Source: Pseudomonas mandelii (GTDB lineage: Bacteria; Pseudomonadota; Gammaproteobacteria; Pseudomonadales; Pseudomonadaceae). Taken from it: a DNA stretch of 64,000 nucleotides. This document shows, in pieces, positions 1 through 12,352 of the stretch; positions within the stretch are counted from its first letter, which is position 1; each line of letters opens with the position of its first letter. The stretch lies in the NCBI RefSeq assembly GCF_024138395.1, contig NZ_JAMYDU010000002.1:62001-126000 (forward strand), in the 5' to 3' direction. The notes beneath the pieces are model-generated. The model was given only the letters and a program-made list of their open reading frames with translations, was not told where the DNA came from and made no database searches. The translations under genes were made by a program, and so were the position numbers.

Positions 1-1
1 C

Positions 2-1189
2 GGCAAGTTGCTGCCACGTTTCATTACCGTGGCCAACATCGAAAGCAAAGACCCGCAACAGATCATCGCCGGTAACGAGAAAGTGGTTCGTCCACGCCTG
101 ACCGACGCCGAGTTCTTCTTCAAGCAAGACAAGAAGCAAAAGCTCGAAGACTTCAACCTGCGTCTGCAGAACGTGGTGTTCCAGGAAAAACTCGGCAGCG
201 TCTACGACAAGGCCGAGCGCGTTTCCAGACTCGCCGGGTTCATCGCGCAACGCATTGGCGGCAACGCAGCATGGGCTTCCCGTGCGGGCCTGCTGTCCAA
301 GTGCGACCTGGCGACCGAGATGGTCGGCGAGTTCCCGGAGATGCAAGGTGTCGCCGGTTACTACTACGCCCTCAACGACGGCGAGCCGGAAGAAGTCGCA
401 CTGGCGCTGAACGAGCAGTACATGCCGCGCGGTGCCGGCGCTGAACTGCCGACCACCCTCACCGGTGCGGCCGTGGCCATCGCCGACAAGCTCGACACGC
501 TGGTGGGTATCTTCGGTATCGGCATGCTGCCAACCGGGAGCAAAGACCCGTATGCACTGCGCCGTGCAGCGCTGGGCGTATTGCGCATCCTGATCGACAA
601 GAAGCTCGACCTCGACTTGAACGACGCCGTGGCGTTTGCCGTGAATGCGTTCGGTACCAAGGTCAAGGCTGCCGGCCTGAATGACTCGGTGCTGGAATTC
701 ATCTTCGACCGTCTGCGTGCACGTTATGAAGACGAAGGCGTTGATGTCGGGACTTACCTGTCTGTCCGTGCCCTGAAGCCGGGTTCTGCGCTGGACTTCG
801 ATCAGCGTGTACAAGCGGTAGAAGCGTTCCGCAAATTGCCGGAAGCCGCAGCCCTGGCCGCTGTGAACAAGCGCGTTTCGAACTTGCTGAGCAAGGTCGA
901 AGGCTCTGTTCCTTCGGTCGTTGAAGCCAAGTACTTCGACAACGCCAACGAGTTCTCCCTGTATTCGGCGATCCAGCAGGCTGACCAGGCTGTTCAGCCA
1001 ATGGCCGCTGCGCGTCAGTACAGCGAAACGCTGGCCCGTCTGGCCGCCTTGCGCGAGCCGGTGGATGCGTTCTTCGAAGCGGTGATGGTCAACGCCGAAG
1101 ATGCCAAGGTGCGAGCCAACCGCTATGCGCTGCTGGCACGTCTGCGTGGGTTGTTCCTCGGCGTCGCCGACATTTCGCTGCTGGGCTAA
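2..1189 (+). CDS. glyS: Glycyl-tRNA synthetase beta subunit, C-terminal part
   Basis: The beta subunit of the alpha2beta2 glycyl-tRNA synthetase contributes tRNA binding to charging of tRNA-Gly in the cytoplasm. The reading frame is already open at base 2, so the 5' end lies outside the window; about 395 C-terminal residues of a protein usually near 690 residues remain. The visible part contains the stretch [15 protein letters not shown] and the following [19 protein letters not shown], both characteristic of GlyS, and a helical C-terminal anticodon-binding-like region. The stop codon is followed after 10 bases by gmhB, suggesting cotranscription. Frame and family are seen directly; the upstream partner glyQ is expected from Pseudomonas gene order but is not in view. 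Confidence 0.96.
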   Translation, partial: GKLLPRFITVANIESKDPQQIIAGNEKVVRPRLTDAEFFFKQDKKQKLEDFNLRLQNVVFQEKLGSVYDKAERVSRLAGFIAQRIGGNAAWASRAGLLSKCDLATEMVGEFPEMQGVAGYYYALNDGEPEEVALALNEQYMPRGAGAELPTTLTGAAVAIADKLDTLVGIFGIGMLPTGSKDPYALRRAALGVLRILIDKKLDLDLNDAVAFAVNAFGTKVKAAGLNDSVLEFIFDRLRARYEDEGVDVGTYLSVRALKPGSALDFDQRVQAVEAFRKLPEAAALAAVNKRVSNLLSKVEGSVPSVVEAKYFDNANEFSLYSAIQQADQAVQPMAAARQYSETLARLAALREPVDAFFEAVMVNAEDAKVRANRYALLARLRGLFLGVADISLLG

Positions 1190-1199
1190 GGGGCTGCTG

Positions 1200-1733
1200 T
1201 TGAAACTGCTGATTCTCGATCGGGACGGAGTGATCAATTACGACTCCGATGCGTACATCAAGTCGGTGGAGGAGTGGATTCCGCTCCCCGGTTCGATCGA
1301 AGCGATCGCGCAGTTGAGCAAGGCCGGCTGGACGGTGGCCGTCGCTACCAACCAGTCGGGCATCGCTCGCGGCTATTACGACATCGCGACCCTGGATGCC
1401 ATGCACGCTCGTTTGCGCGAGCTGGTGGCGGAGCAGGGTGGCGAAGTCGGGCTGATCGTCTATTGCCCGCATGGGCCAGACGATGGCTGCGATTGCCGCA
1501 AGCCAAAACCCGGGATGTTGAAAACCATCGCCGCGCATTACAACGTTTCGCTGACGAATCTATGGTTCGTCGGCGATACTCTCGGTGACTTGGAAGCCGC
1601 CAGAGCCGTCGACTCTCAGCCAGTTTTGGTAAAGACCGGTAAAGGCGAAAAGACGCAGGGCTTGACCCTACCGGCGGGCACTTTGATTTTTGACGATCTG
1701 GCGGCGATTGCCGCGGAACTTATCCACAACTAA
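1200..1733 (+). CDS. gmhB: D-glycero-beta-D-manno-heptose-1,7-bisphosphate 7-phosphatase
   Basis: HAD-superfamily phosphatase that removes the C7 phosphate of heptose bisphosphate on the way to ADP-heptose for the LPS inner core. The product is 177 residues. The nucleophile motif DRDGV places Asp7 and Asp9 at the very N terminus. The zinc-binding loop typical of GmhB is present (Cys89, His91, Cys97, Cys99), followed by the RKPKPGM lysine motif and GDTLGD (Asp126, Asp130). I chose TTG at 1200 because it puts the first beta strand directly before the DxD motif, as in the family; an in-frame ATG at 1101 would lie inside glyS and add unrelated residues. It sits 10 bases after glyS and 81 bases before plsC. 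Confidence 0.93.
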   Translation: MKLLILDRDGVINYDSDAYIKSVEEWIPLPGSIEAIAQLSKAGWTVAVATNQSGIARGYYDIATLDAMHARLRELVAEQGGEVGLIVYCPHGPDDGCDCRKPKPGMLKTIAAHYNVSLTNLWFVGDTLGDLEAARAVDSQPVLVKTGKGEKTQGLTLPAGTLIFDDLAAIAAELIHN

Positions 1734-1814
1734 GGCTCTTCTGACATCCTGGCCAAGGACTGATCGGGAGTGCGCTTGAATAGGCGGGCAATGCCCGCAA
1801 CGGTAAATGTCGCC

Positions 1815-2594
1815 ATGTCGATACTGCAGGCCATCAGAACTTTCCTCTTTTACCTGCTGCTGGGCACCAGCTCTTTGCTCTGGTGCACCCTGAGCTTTTT
1901 TATCGCGCCGTTTTTGCCATTCAAGGCGCGCTATCGCTTTATCAATGTGTACTGGTGCCGCTGCGCCTTGTGGCTGAGCAAAGTCTTTCTGGGTATCCGT
2001 TACGAAGTGAAGGGTGCCGAGAACGTGCCTGACCAGCCCTGCGTGATTCAGTCGAACCACCAGAGCACTTGGGAGACATTCTTTCTCTCGGCCTATTTCT
2101 CGCCTTTAAGCCAGGTGCTCAAGCGCGAACTGCTCTACGTTCCATTCTTCGGCTGGGCCATGGCCATGCTGCGACCGATCGCCATCGACCGTGGTAACCC
2201 GAAAGCTGCGCTCAAGCATGTGGCGAAGAAGGGCGATGAACTGCTCAAGGACAATGTCTGGGTACTGATTTTCCCGGAAGGGACTCGCGTTCCTTACGGC
2301 ACCATTGGCAAGTTCTCCCGCGGTGGCACCGCGTTGGCCGTCAATGCGTCATTACCGGTGCTGCCGATTGCGCACAATGCCGGCAAGTTCTGGCCAAAAA
2401 CCGGTTGGGCAAAGAAGCAAGGCGTGATCACCGTGATCATTGGTGCGCCGATGTACGCCGAGGGTAGCGGGCCGCGAGCCATTGCCGACCTGAATGATCG
2501 GGTGCAAGCCTGGAACGAACGGATGCAGCGCGAAATGGGTTCGCTGCCAGCCGCGCCGGCGGCACCCAACGCCACCGATCAAGTGACTGTCTGA
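1815..2594 (+). CDS. plsC: 1-acyl-sn-glycerol-3-phosphate acyltransferase (PlsC family)
   Basis: Inner-membrane acyltransferase converting lysophosphatidic acid to phosphatidic acid in phospholipid synthesis. The product is 259 residues, with hydrophobic N-terminal segments (about residues 8-37), the block I motif NHQSTWE (His82, Glu87 in the H-x4-D/E pattern) and the FPEGTR motif (153-158), both required for acyltransfer in this family. A frame-compatible ATG lies at 1770, but the start at 1815 gives the usual membrane-first N terminus. The gene corresponds in position and family to the acyltransferase I remember between gyrB and gmhB in P. aeruginosa. A terminator follows at about 2724-2753. 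Glu in place of Asp in the H-x4-D motif is common in this subfamily and is not evidence of inactivity. Confidence 0.9.
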   Translation: MSILQAIRTFLFYLLLGTSSLLWCTLSFFIAPFLPFKARYRFINVYWCRCALWLSKVFLGIRYEVKGAENVPDQPCVIQSNHQSTWETFFLSAYFSPLSQVLKRELLYVPFFGWAMAMLRPIAIDRGNPKAALKHVAKKGDELLKDNVWVLIFPEGTRVPYGTIGKFSRGGTALAVNASLPVLPIAHNAGKFWPKTGWAKKQGVITVIIGAPMYAEGSGPRAIADLNDRVQAWNERMQREMGSLPAAPAAPNATDQVTV

Positions 2595-2723
2595 GATTCT
2601 GTGGATAACCTGTGTACCGTTTTGTTGAAAAACGTCGTTTTTAGTTCTTAAGCTTATGATTTTCATACATATTTCTTAAGAACATAAAACATCGGAAAAG
2701 GTGCATAAGTTTATTTCTGACGT

Positions 2724-2753
2724 AAAAAACCGGCTGATATAGCCGGTTTTTTT
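2724..2753. terminator. Bidirectional intrinsic terminator between plsC and the CHASE2 kinase gene
   Basis: A run of A, then ACCGGCT, a 5-base loop, AGCCGGT and a run of T. The symmetry suits both the rightward plsC transcript and the leftward CHASE2-kinase transcript. The remaining bases 2595-2723 hold no gene; they contain a DnaA-box sequence (TGTGGATAA at 2600-2608) just after the plsC stop. Confidence 0.85.
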
Positions 2754-2775
2754 ATGCCCGCTGAAATCTTCTGGC

Positions 2776-5088
2776 TCACTCGCTCAATAGCGGTAACTGG
2801 ACACTGAACGTCGTGCCTTGCCCCACCACGCTGTGACAGGAAATCCTCCCGCCATGACGATCCACCACGGCCTTGACCATGGACAAACCCAGCCCCAGAC
2901 CATCGCTGCCATGAGCCGAGGCAAAACGCCGATACTGACTGAACAATTCGGGAAGTTCATCGACAGCAATCCCTCGCCCCTGATCGGCGATTTCACACAT
3001 CAACCAGCCTTCGGCATAACTCACCCGCACCGATATCTGCGACCCTGCCGGACTGTACTTGATGGAGTTTTCCAACAGGTTGAACAGTGCCCGTGTCAGT
3101 AGCGATTGATCGGCCAGGACCAGCGCTTCAGCATCTTCGTCGAGGTCATGCAGCAACTGAATGTTCTTCAGATGAGCGATGCTCGAGGCCTGGTCGAACG
3201 TATCGAGCAACAACATCGCGAACATACTCGGCTGAAACTGATAGGCCTCGGACTCGGCTTTTGCCAACTGCACAAAAGCCTCGGTCAGGTTCAGCGCCTT
3301 GCGCACTTGCAACTCGATCTGGCTGAACACTTGAGTGTCTCCGGACACCTGATGCCGCTGAACATCGAGCAAGGCCAGAATCGCAGAGTGAGGAGCTCTG
3401 AGGTCATGAGACAAAAAGCGCAGCAGTACGGCTCGCTGTTCCTCGGCGTCGCGCTCGACGCTCAAGTCAGTGAGGCTCAGTAGCCAGCCAATCACGGAGT
3501 CGCCCTCGGCCGGCAACAGCGGTGCCAGGTCCAGACGCAGACTGCGTGCCTGAGTGTCACGAAACTCCAGCGGCTCCAGGGTCGACAACGCAGATGGCAT
3601 TCCGTTGGACGGCACCGGGTAACCCAGGTCGCTCAGTTGCTCGAGCATGTCCTCGCCCACCAGACCACGGCAAAACACTTCTCGAGCCTTGCGGTTGGCC
3701 AACAGAATACATCCGTTCGGATCGCTGATCAGCGTCGCCACCGGCAGGTATTCAAGTCCATCGGCAATGAAGCGCCGGGTGTCGCGGGTCCGGCTCATGG
3801 CCTGCTCCAGCGCGACGATTTGCCCTTGCAGCACATCACCGGCCGGGGCCTGGGTGCGACGACGTTCGGGAAAGACTTTTGGCTCGCTGTCCAGGCGCGC
3901 CAGTTCCCAGCCGAAATAGGCAAGCACCGCGTTCAGCCGTCGCCAGTTCCAGATCAGATACCCCAGCAAAATACCCACCAAGCTCGCAGCCGGGGACCAC
4001 CACCAGCCAAGCCGCAACAGTACACCCGAGCCCAGCAGAGCGGCCGCCATTGCACCTAGGGTCAGCCATAGCGCGCGACGCGGACGCACCAACAGCAGGC
4101 CCAGCAACTCGCCGACAATTACCACCGATAGCAACGCCGCCAAGCGCTGATCAAGAACCACAATGTTGCGCTTTTGTAGCAGTCCGTTGAGGATATTCGC
4201 CTGAATCTCGATGCCCGGTGTGGTGCCGATGCTGGCCGATTGCGGTGTCACGTAGCGGTCGCCCAGGCCTGCAGCGGTCGAGCCGATCAGGATCAAGCGA
4301 TCGCGCAGCAACTCCGGTGGGACTTCACCGCGCAATACGCTGACGTAGGGCACAGTGGGAAAGCCCGCGTCGGAGTGGATGAAAGGAATCCGTATTTCAT
4401 GGGCTCGCTGCCAGCCTTGCACTGATGGCAGGGCCGGGGTACCCGGCATTGGTACATTTCCCTTATCGGCGAGGGTTTCTTCGTACAGCAGCCAGGCCAG
4501 TTGCGGGCGTGTTTTTTGCGTCGGGCCTTCGCTTAAATACACGCTGCGCACGATCCCATCGGCGTCCGCTTCGGCATTGATGTGCCCCACACCTTTAGCA
4601 CAATGGTGCAGCGGATCCACCGGTTCAATTTCCCCCAAGGGCTGACCATAACGCGCGACATCTTCGCGCAGCAGCGGCACGAAAACATTACCGGCTCGGC
4701 AGGCCGCCTGGGCTAAAAGCTGATCGTTCTCGGGTTGGCTATCAGGTTCACTGAAAATCACGTCGAATAGAACGCCTTTAACGTTCGCGGCGCTGAGCCG
4801 ATCCAGCAGTCGGGCGTGCGTGGCCCGCGACCACGGCCATTGGCCAAGCTGCTGCAAGCTGTAGTCGTCGATCGTTACGAGCAGTATTCGGGGGTCCACC
4901 GGCAGCGGGCTTAGCCGGCGAAGGTTGTCATACAGCAAATTGCTCAAGATCAGGCCCTGGCTCATGGACAGCATCGCCGTCAGCGGCAACAGGATCAGAC
5001 AGACCCACAGCCACTCGCGGACCATCCGCCGAAACAATCGCTGAGCCTGGGTCGGCTCGCGGTCATCCTTCCTTGGCCAGTTCTTCAT
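2776..5088 (-). CDS. CHASE2-domain sensor histidine kinase
   Basis: Membrane sensor kinase of 770 residues. One transmembrane segment near residues 26-48 is followed by a roughly 270-residue extracytoplasmic CHASE2 region (about 50-315, with ILLVTIDD near its start and ILIGSTAAGLGDRYVTP near its end). Three closely spaced transmembrane segments follow (about 316-381), the usual CHASE2 topology. A PAS-like region (about 440-545) precedes the kinase core: H-box FLSHDLRAP with phosphoacceptor His561, N-box with Asn674, G1 DQGRG (702-706) and G2 GLGLG (730-734). It lies 18 bases downstream of the FecR-domain gene on the same strand, so the two are probably one operon. The ligand is unknown. The divergent response regulator at 6870 is the likely phosphotransfer partner by proximity, which is inference. 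Confidence 0.93.
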   Translation of the reverse strand: MKNWPRKDDREPTQAQRLFRRMVREWLWVCLILLPLTAMLSMSQGLILSNLLYDNLRRLSPLPVDPRILLVTIDDYSLQQLGQWPWSRATHARLLDRLSAANVKGVLFDVIFSEPDSQPENDQLLAQAACRAGNVFVPLLREDVARYGQPLGEIEPVDPLHHCAKGVGHINAEADADGIVRSVYLSEGPTQKTRPQLAWLLYEETLADKGNVPMPGTPALPSVQGWQRAHEIRIPFIHSDAGFPTVPYVSVLRGEVPPELLRDRLILIGSTAAGLGDRYVTPQSASIGTTPGIEIQANILNGLLQKRNIVVLDQRLAALLSVVIVGELLGLLLVRPRRALWLTLGAMAAALLGSGVLLRLGWWWSPAASLVGILLGYLIWNWRRLNAVLAYFGWELARLDSEPKVFPERRRTQAPAGDVLQGQIVALEQAMSRTRDTRRFIADGLEYLPVATLISDPNGCILLANRKAREVFCRGLVGEDMLEQLSDLGYPVPSNGMPSALSTLEPLEFRDTQARSLRLDLAPLLPAEGDSVIGWLLSLTDLSVERDAEEQRAVLLRFLSHDLRAPHSAILALLDVQRHQVSGDTQVFSQIELQVRKALNLTEAFVQLAKAESEAYQFQPSMFAMLLLDTFDQASSIAHLKNIQLLHDLDEDAEALVLADQSLLTRALFNLLENSIKYSPAGSQISVRVSYAEGWLMCEIADQGRGIAVDELPELFSQYRRFASAHGSDGLGLGLSMVKAVVDRHGGRISCHSVVGQGTTFSVQLPLLSE

Positions 5089-5106
5089 TGGTCATCGGCC
5101 AAAGCG

Positions 5107-6102
5107 CTATTGGACACGAGTGGTCCTGGGGTAATAGAAAATGTCATACACCCCGGTCTCTCCCTCTAACCCCTGAGCGTCATACGCCGAAAGGCGAACA
5201 TGGTAGAAAAACGCTTTCAGCCCGCTGAACTTGACCTCTGGCGTGCTGGAAAACTGCTCTTGCTTGATGTCCAGAAAGGCTGCGTCGGTGGCCACTTGCG
5301 CCCGATAACGCGTGGCCCCTTCGATGGGTTTCATGATCAATTGCCAGACAGGCACATTACCCGTCTGACCGGCCTGCCCCAACAAACGTGGGGCGGGTAA
5401 CAAGTCGATTGGCGTCAACATGCCTTGTTTCTGAATACGCAAACCCTGACGGCCCATGACCTGGACCTCGTCAGCTTCAGCGTTCTGAATCCGTTTGGCA
5501 GCCGACCGGGCAGGGCGGGCGCCCGACGTTTCCTGATCACGATTGACCGCCACTTGTCCGTTCAAAACTTCAAGCAGTGCCTGGCCACCCTCATCGTTGC
5601 GCACCCGAAAATGCGTGCCCCGCACGCCCAGTACACCGACCGGCGTGACGATCTGAAAGCGATCATGGTCGCTGGCACGCTTGATCACATACGACTCAAC
5701 CTGGCCCTGCTCAAGAATCACTCGAGGGATCGATTGCTCTTCATTGAGATGCAGGGTGATATGGGAACTGGAGGGCAGCACCATCCGCGAGCCATCACCC
5801 AGGGACAGGCTGACAAACGCCGAGGGTGAGGTTTGGACGCCTTCTTGCTCGTCAATCGACATACCTTCCTGCAATGGCGTCTGCTTACCTTTGGCATCCA
5901 GCTTCCAGGCTTCGCCGGTCAGATGCTCGACAGTCGCCGGCAGCGGTTGACCACGGCATTGTTGGTTTTCATCGATATAAGGCAGGCGTTTTGCCGAGAC
6001 GACAGCCGCGGATGCACTTTGGATGAACAATCCCATCAGGCCAGCAAGCAGTAAAAGACAGACGCCAGAACGGCGTGGGAGCATTAAGGTCATGGGGTTC
6101 AT
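5107..6102 (-). CDS. FecR-domain periplasmic protein
   Basis: Exported protein of 331 residues with a clear signal peptide (about residues 1-32, hydrophobic core LLLLAGLMGLFIQ, likely cleavage after ASA). The FecR domain spans about 85-185 and includes the hallmark GVLGVRGTHFRVR (156-168). Classical FecR proteins are inner-membrane anti-sigma factors with an N-terminal cytoplasmic part. This one lacks that part and has neither an ECF sigma factor nor a TonB-dependent receptor beside it. It is instead next to a CHASE2 kinase, a pairing known from other genomes where the FecR protein is thought to work with the sensor domain. A role in signal input is inference. Met4 and Met7 are alternative starts. 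Confidence 0.9.
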   Translation of the reverse strand: MNPMTLMLPRRSGVCLLLLAGLMGLFIQSASAAVVSAKRLPYIDENQQCRGQPLPATVEHLTGEAWKLDAKGKQTPLQEGMSIDEQEGVQTSPSAFVSLSLGDGSRMVLPSSSHITLHLNEEQSIPRVILEQGQVESYVIKRASDHDRFQIVTPVGVLGVRGTHFRVRNDEGGQALLEVLNGQVAVNRDQETSGARPARSAAKRIQNAEADEVQVMGRQGLRIQKQGMLTPIDLLPAPRLLGQAGQTGNVPVWQLIMKPIEGATRYRAQVATDAAFLDIKQEQFSSTPEVKFSGLKAFFYHVRLSAYDAQGLEGETGVYDIFYYPRTTRVQ

Positions 6103-6437
6103 GGATTGGCTTTTATGCTCTTATGAAAATCATGCCGGATAACGCACACAAGTATTGGAGGCACGATACCTGACTGGACGCTCTGGCAGATAGCCATGGG
6201 AGCAAAGGACATGAAAGATGACACATCCCTGTGTCGGGGCCGAGCAGGCACTCCGTGTGTTTTCCCCTGAACTGGAGACCGCCGAAAACCGGCGATCGAC
6301 GGTCTTGCCAGGTTGGCTTGACGCTCCCTGCGTCGGAGCACATCCCAATGCCCCTGTGCCGCTCAGCGACAACGAATTTACCGGCATAAGTAATCTTGCG
6401 AAGTAATTCTGAATATTTGTTCAGAATTGGCCGAGGG
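6103..6437. other. Intergenic region upstream of fecR-like gene; no gene recognised
   Basis: About 335 bases between the FecR-domain gene and the small lipoprotein gene. Several short open frames cross it on both strands, but none has a convincing ribosome-binding site, a recognisable product or a domain. A short inverted repeat GCTCC-7 bases-GGAGC lies at 6323-6339. The promoter for the FecR/CHASE2 pair should be here, but I cannot place it with confidence. Confidence 0.5.
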
Positions 6438-6683
6438 CTAAAACACCCAGCGTTGTTGTGCAGAGCGGATCGGCAAGGCGTCTGTAGGCGATTGCACAGG
6501 AGCAAACCCAAGCGAATCACCCAGAACCGTATTGGCCCCTGTTGAATCGAAGTACCGCGTGACTGAGTAATCCTGGTCGACGGCTGGAATCGACTGGCGC
6601 GTCGTGCATCCCAGCCCGAGGACAGCCGCCAACATCAACGTCGCCAGCCTTGTGAACCCATTAGAAAGAATCCTTGGACGCAT
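6438..6683 (-). CDS. Small putative lipoprotein, unknown function
   Basis: An 81-residue protein whose N terminus is basic, then hydrophobic (ATLMLAAVLGLGC), ending in a cysteine at about residue 26. This is an approximate lipobox; Leu at -2 and Gly at -3 are not ideal. The mature part would be only about 55 residues, with no motif I recognise. A purine-rich GGTGG sequence lies about 5 bases before the ATG. It is on the same strand as, and upstream of, the FecR/CHASE2 genes and divergent from the response regulator, so it may belong to the same signalling block. It could also be a chance frame; the signal-like N terminus and ribosome-binding site are the only support. Confidence 0.5.
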   Translation of the reverse strand: MRPRILSNGFTRLATLMLAAVLGLGCTTRQSIPAVDQDYSVTRYFDSTGANTVLGDSLGFAPVQSPTDALPIRSAQQRWVF

Positions 6684-6869
6684 TTTTCCACCGTCCCTCT
6701 TGAGTATTGTGCCGATGATTCATCGCCTACCGGCGAAGTGACATCAGCGTAGCCATACTTGGGAACTTCGCAGCAATTCACCACAATTGTTCAGATTCAA
6801 TCAAACAGCCTAAACTCCCGTAGGAATTTTCTTAAACTTTGCACTTTCGAGATGAAGGAAACACTCGGC

Positions 6870-7589
6870 ATGCGTGTCGCAATACTGGATGACGAACCTG
6901 CCGAACTCCGCCGGGTGGAACAGACACTGCGACAGATCCCCTTAAGGGGAGAGCAGGCGTGGACGTTGCACAGCTTCGAGCGGGGAGAGGACTTGCTACG
7001 GCAACTTCGACGGGAGACTTTCGACCTGCTGATCCTCGATTGGCAACTACCCGATATCAGCGGCCTGGCGTTGTTGCGCTGGACCCGTGAACACATGGAC
7101 GTGCCACCAGCCGCGATCATGCTCACCAGTCGCGATACCGAAAGCGATATCGTCCAGGCCTTGAACGCCGGAGCCGACGATTACGTGAGCAAACCGTTTC
7201 GTCCCAACGAGCTGATGGCCCGGGTCAGCGCGGTGCTTCGTCGGCATGGGCTGCAACGCGCGGCAGCCACCGAAATACTGACCTTCAATGACCTCGAATT
7301 CGACGACGCCGAACTCACCGTCACCCGTGCCTCCACCCCCATCAGTCTGACCGAACGGGAATACCGTCTTGCCCGTTGCCTGTTCGCCAATCTGGGCCGA
7401 CCTTTGTCCCGTGAATATTTGTATGAGCGCTTTTGGACTCATGAAGAAATAGTCTCTTCCCGCCCGCTGGACACTCATATTTATCGCCTGCGCAACAAGC
7501 TGGGCCTGACGGCTGATCGCGGTTGGCAACTGCTGACGATTTACGGGTATGGGTATCGGCTTGAGAGCGTGGCCACCGCTAGCGCATGA
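6870..7589 (+). CDS. OmpR/PhoB-family response regulator
   Basis: Cytoplasmic DNA-binding response regulator of 239 residues. The receiver domain (1-115) has the acidic pocket Asp7/Asp8, phosphoacceptor Asp57 in LILDWQLPD, Thr86 and Lys108 in YVSKPF. The C-terminal winged helix (about 135-235) includes PLDTHIYRLRNKLG, typical of the family. Upstream ATGs exist at 6759 and 6852. I chose 6870 because the receiver beta-1 strand begins right after it and GAAGGAA lies about 10 bases upstream. It is transcribed divergently from the lipoprotein/FecR/CHASE2 genes. I infer that it is the partner of the CHASE2 kinase, as no other histidine kinase is nearby. Confidence 0.92.
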   Translation: MRVAILDDEPAELRRVEQTLRQIPLRGEQAWTLHSFERGEDLLRQLRRETFDLLILDWQLPDISGLALLRWTREHMDVPPAAIMLTSRDTESDIVQALNAGADDYVSKPFRPNELMARVSAVLRRHGLQRAAATEILTFNDLEFDDAELTVTRASTPISLTEREYRLARCLFANLGRPLSREYLYERFWTHEEIVSSRPLDTHIYRLRNKLGLTADRGWQLLTIYGYGYRLESVATASA

Positions 7590-7610
7590 CGACCTTTTCG
7601 CCGATCAATA

Positions 7611-7641
7611 AAAAAGGCCAACGCTAAGCGTTGGCCTTTTT
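7611..7641. terminator. Bidirectional terminator between response regulator and gyrB
   Basis: AAAAA, then GGCCAACGCT paired with AGCGTTGGCC, then TTTTT. The two convergent genes end on either side (7589 and 7663), so the same hairpin can end both transcripts. Confidence 0.88.
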
Positions 7642-7662
7642 CGTTTTAGCGGTCCTGCCGGA

Positions 7663-11189
<3,527 letters not shown>

Positions 11190-11209
11190 CTAGGTTCTGC
11201 TGAACATAA

Positions 11210-12313
11210 TTACAGACGCATCGGCATGACAACGTAGGCCGAGTCGTCGTTGTCGGACTCTTGCACCAGCGCACTGCTGTTGGAGTCGGACAGGATCAAG
11301 CGAACCTGCTCGGTGGTCATCACGCCCAGTACGTCGAGTAGATAGCTCACGTTGAAGCCGATTTCCAGAGAGCCGCCGTTGTATTCAACACCCACTTCTT
11401 CTTCCGCTTCCTCCTGCTCCGGGTTGTTCGCCTGGATCTTCAGCTGACCATTGGCCAGTTGCAGACGGATGCCACGGTACTTCTCGTTGGACAGAATCGC
11501 GGTACGGCTGAACGCTTCACGCAGTGCCTGGCGATCGCCGAGTACTAGCTTGTCGCCGCCTTTAGGCAGAACACGCTCGTAGTCAGGGAATTTACCGTCG
11601 ACCAGTTTCGAGGTGAAGGTGAACTCGCCGGTGGTGGCACGAATGTGGTGCTGGCCCAGCACAATGCTGACATTGCCGTCCGGTTCAGTCAGCAGACGCG
11701 CCAGTTCCAGAATGCCTTTGCGCGGCACGATGACCTGATGACGATCCGGTTGACCGATATCGGCCTGCATCGAACACATCGCCAGACGGTGACCGTCGGT
11801 GGCCACGGCGCGGATGATCCCGGCCGAGACTTCCAGCAGCATGCCGTTGAGGTAGTAACGAACGTCCTGCTGCGCCATGGCGAAGCTGGTGCGTTCGATC
11901 AAACGACGCAGTTTGCTTTGCTCAAGGCTGCAGGTCAGCGAGCCTGGGCCTTCTTCCACCGTCGGGAAGTCATTGGCCGGCAGGGTCGACAAGGTGAAGC
12001 GGCTACGGCCGGCCTTCACCACGAGCTTCTGCTCGTCGACCTTGATGTCGATCAGCGCATCGTTCGGCAGGCTCTTGCAGATGTCCATCAGCTTGCGCGC
12101 AGGCACAGTGATGGAGCCCGGGTCCGCAGGCTCTTCGAGTTGCACACGACCGACCAGTTCGACTTCCAGGTCGGTGCCGGTCAGCGACAATTGCTGGCCT
12201 TCGACAACCAGCAGCACGTTGGAGAGCACCGGCAAGGTCTGTCGGCGCTCGACGACGCCTGCGACCAGTTGCAGGGGTTTCAACAGGGCTTCGCGTTGAA
12301 TGGTGAAATGCAT
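11210..12313 (-). CDS. dnaN: DNA polymerase III beta subunit (sliding clamp)
   Basis: Ring-shaped dimeric processivity clamp that holds DNA polymerase III on DNA. It has 367 residues, exactly the family size, starting MHFTIQREALLKPLQ and ending with the conserved clamp C terminus DDSAYVVMPMRL. The three repeated clamp folds are evident from length and from conserved stretches such as SLTGTDLEVEL and RRLIERTSFAMAQQDVRYYLNG. It starts 39 bases after the dnaA stop and is followed by recF after 20 bases, which indicates a single operon. Confidence 0.98.
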   Translation of the reverse strand: MHFTIQREALLKPLQLVAGVVERRQTLPVLSNVLLVVEGQQLSLTGTDLEVELVGRVQLEEPADPGSITVPARKLMDICKSLPNDALIDIKVDEQKLVVKAGRSRFTLSTLPANDFPTVEEGPGSLTCSLEQSKLRRLIERTSFAMAQQDVRYYLNGMLLEVSAGIIRAVATDGHRLAMCSMQADIGQPDRHQVIVPRKGILELARLLTEPDGNVSIVLGQHHIRATTGEFTFTSKLVDGKFPDYERVLPKGGDKLVLGDRQALREAFSRTAILSNEKYRGIRLQLANGQLKIQANNPEQEEAEEEVGVEYNGGSLEIGFNVSYLLDVLGVMTTEQVRLILSDSNSSALVQESDNDDSAYVVMPMRL

Positions 12314-12352
12314 GGTCTAGTCCCTTGCCTTAATAAGCTGCGCTGGTGTTCA

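Noticed and set aside
6218..6406. 62-codon plus-strand frame upstream of the FecR gene
   Set aside because: No ribosome-binding site, no domain, and overlapping frames on the other strand are equally open.
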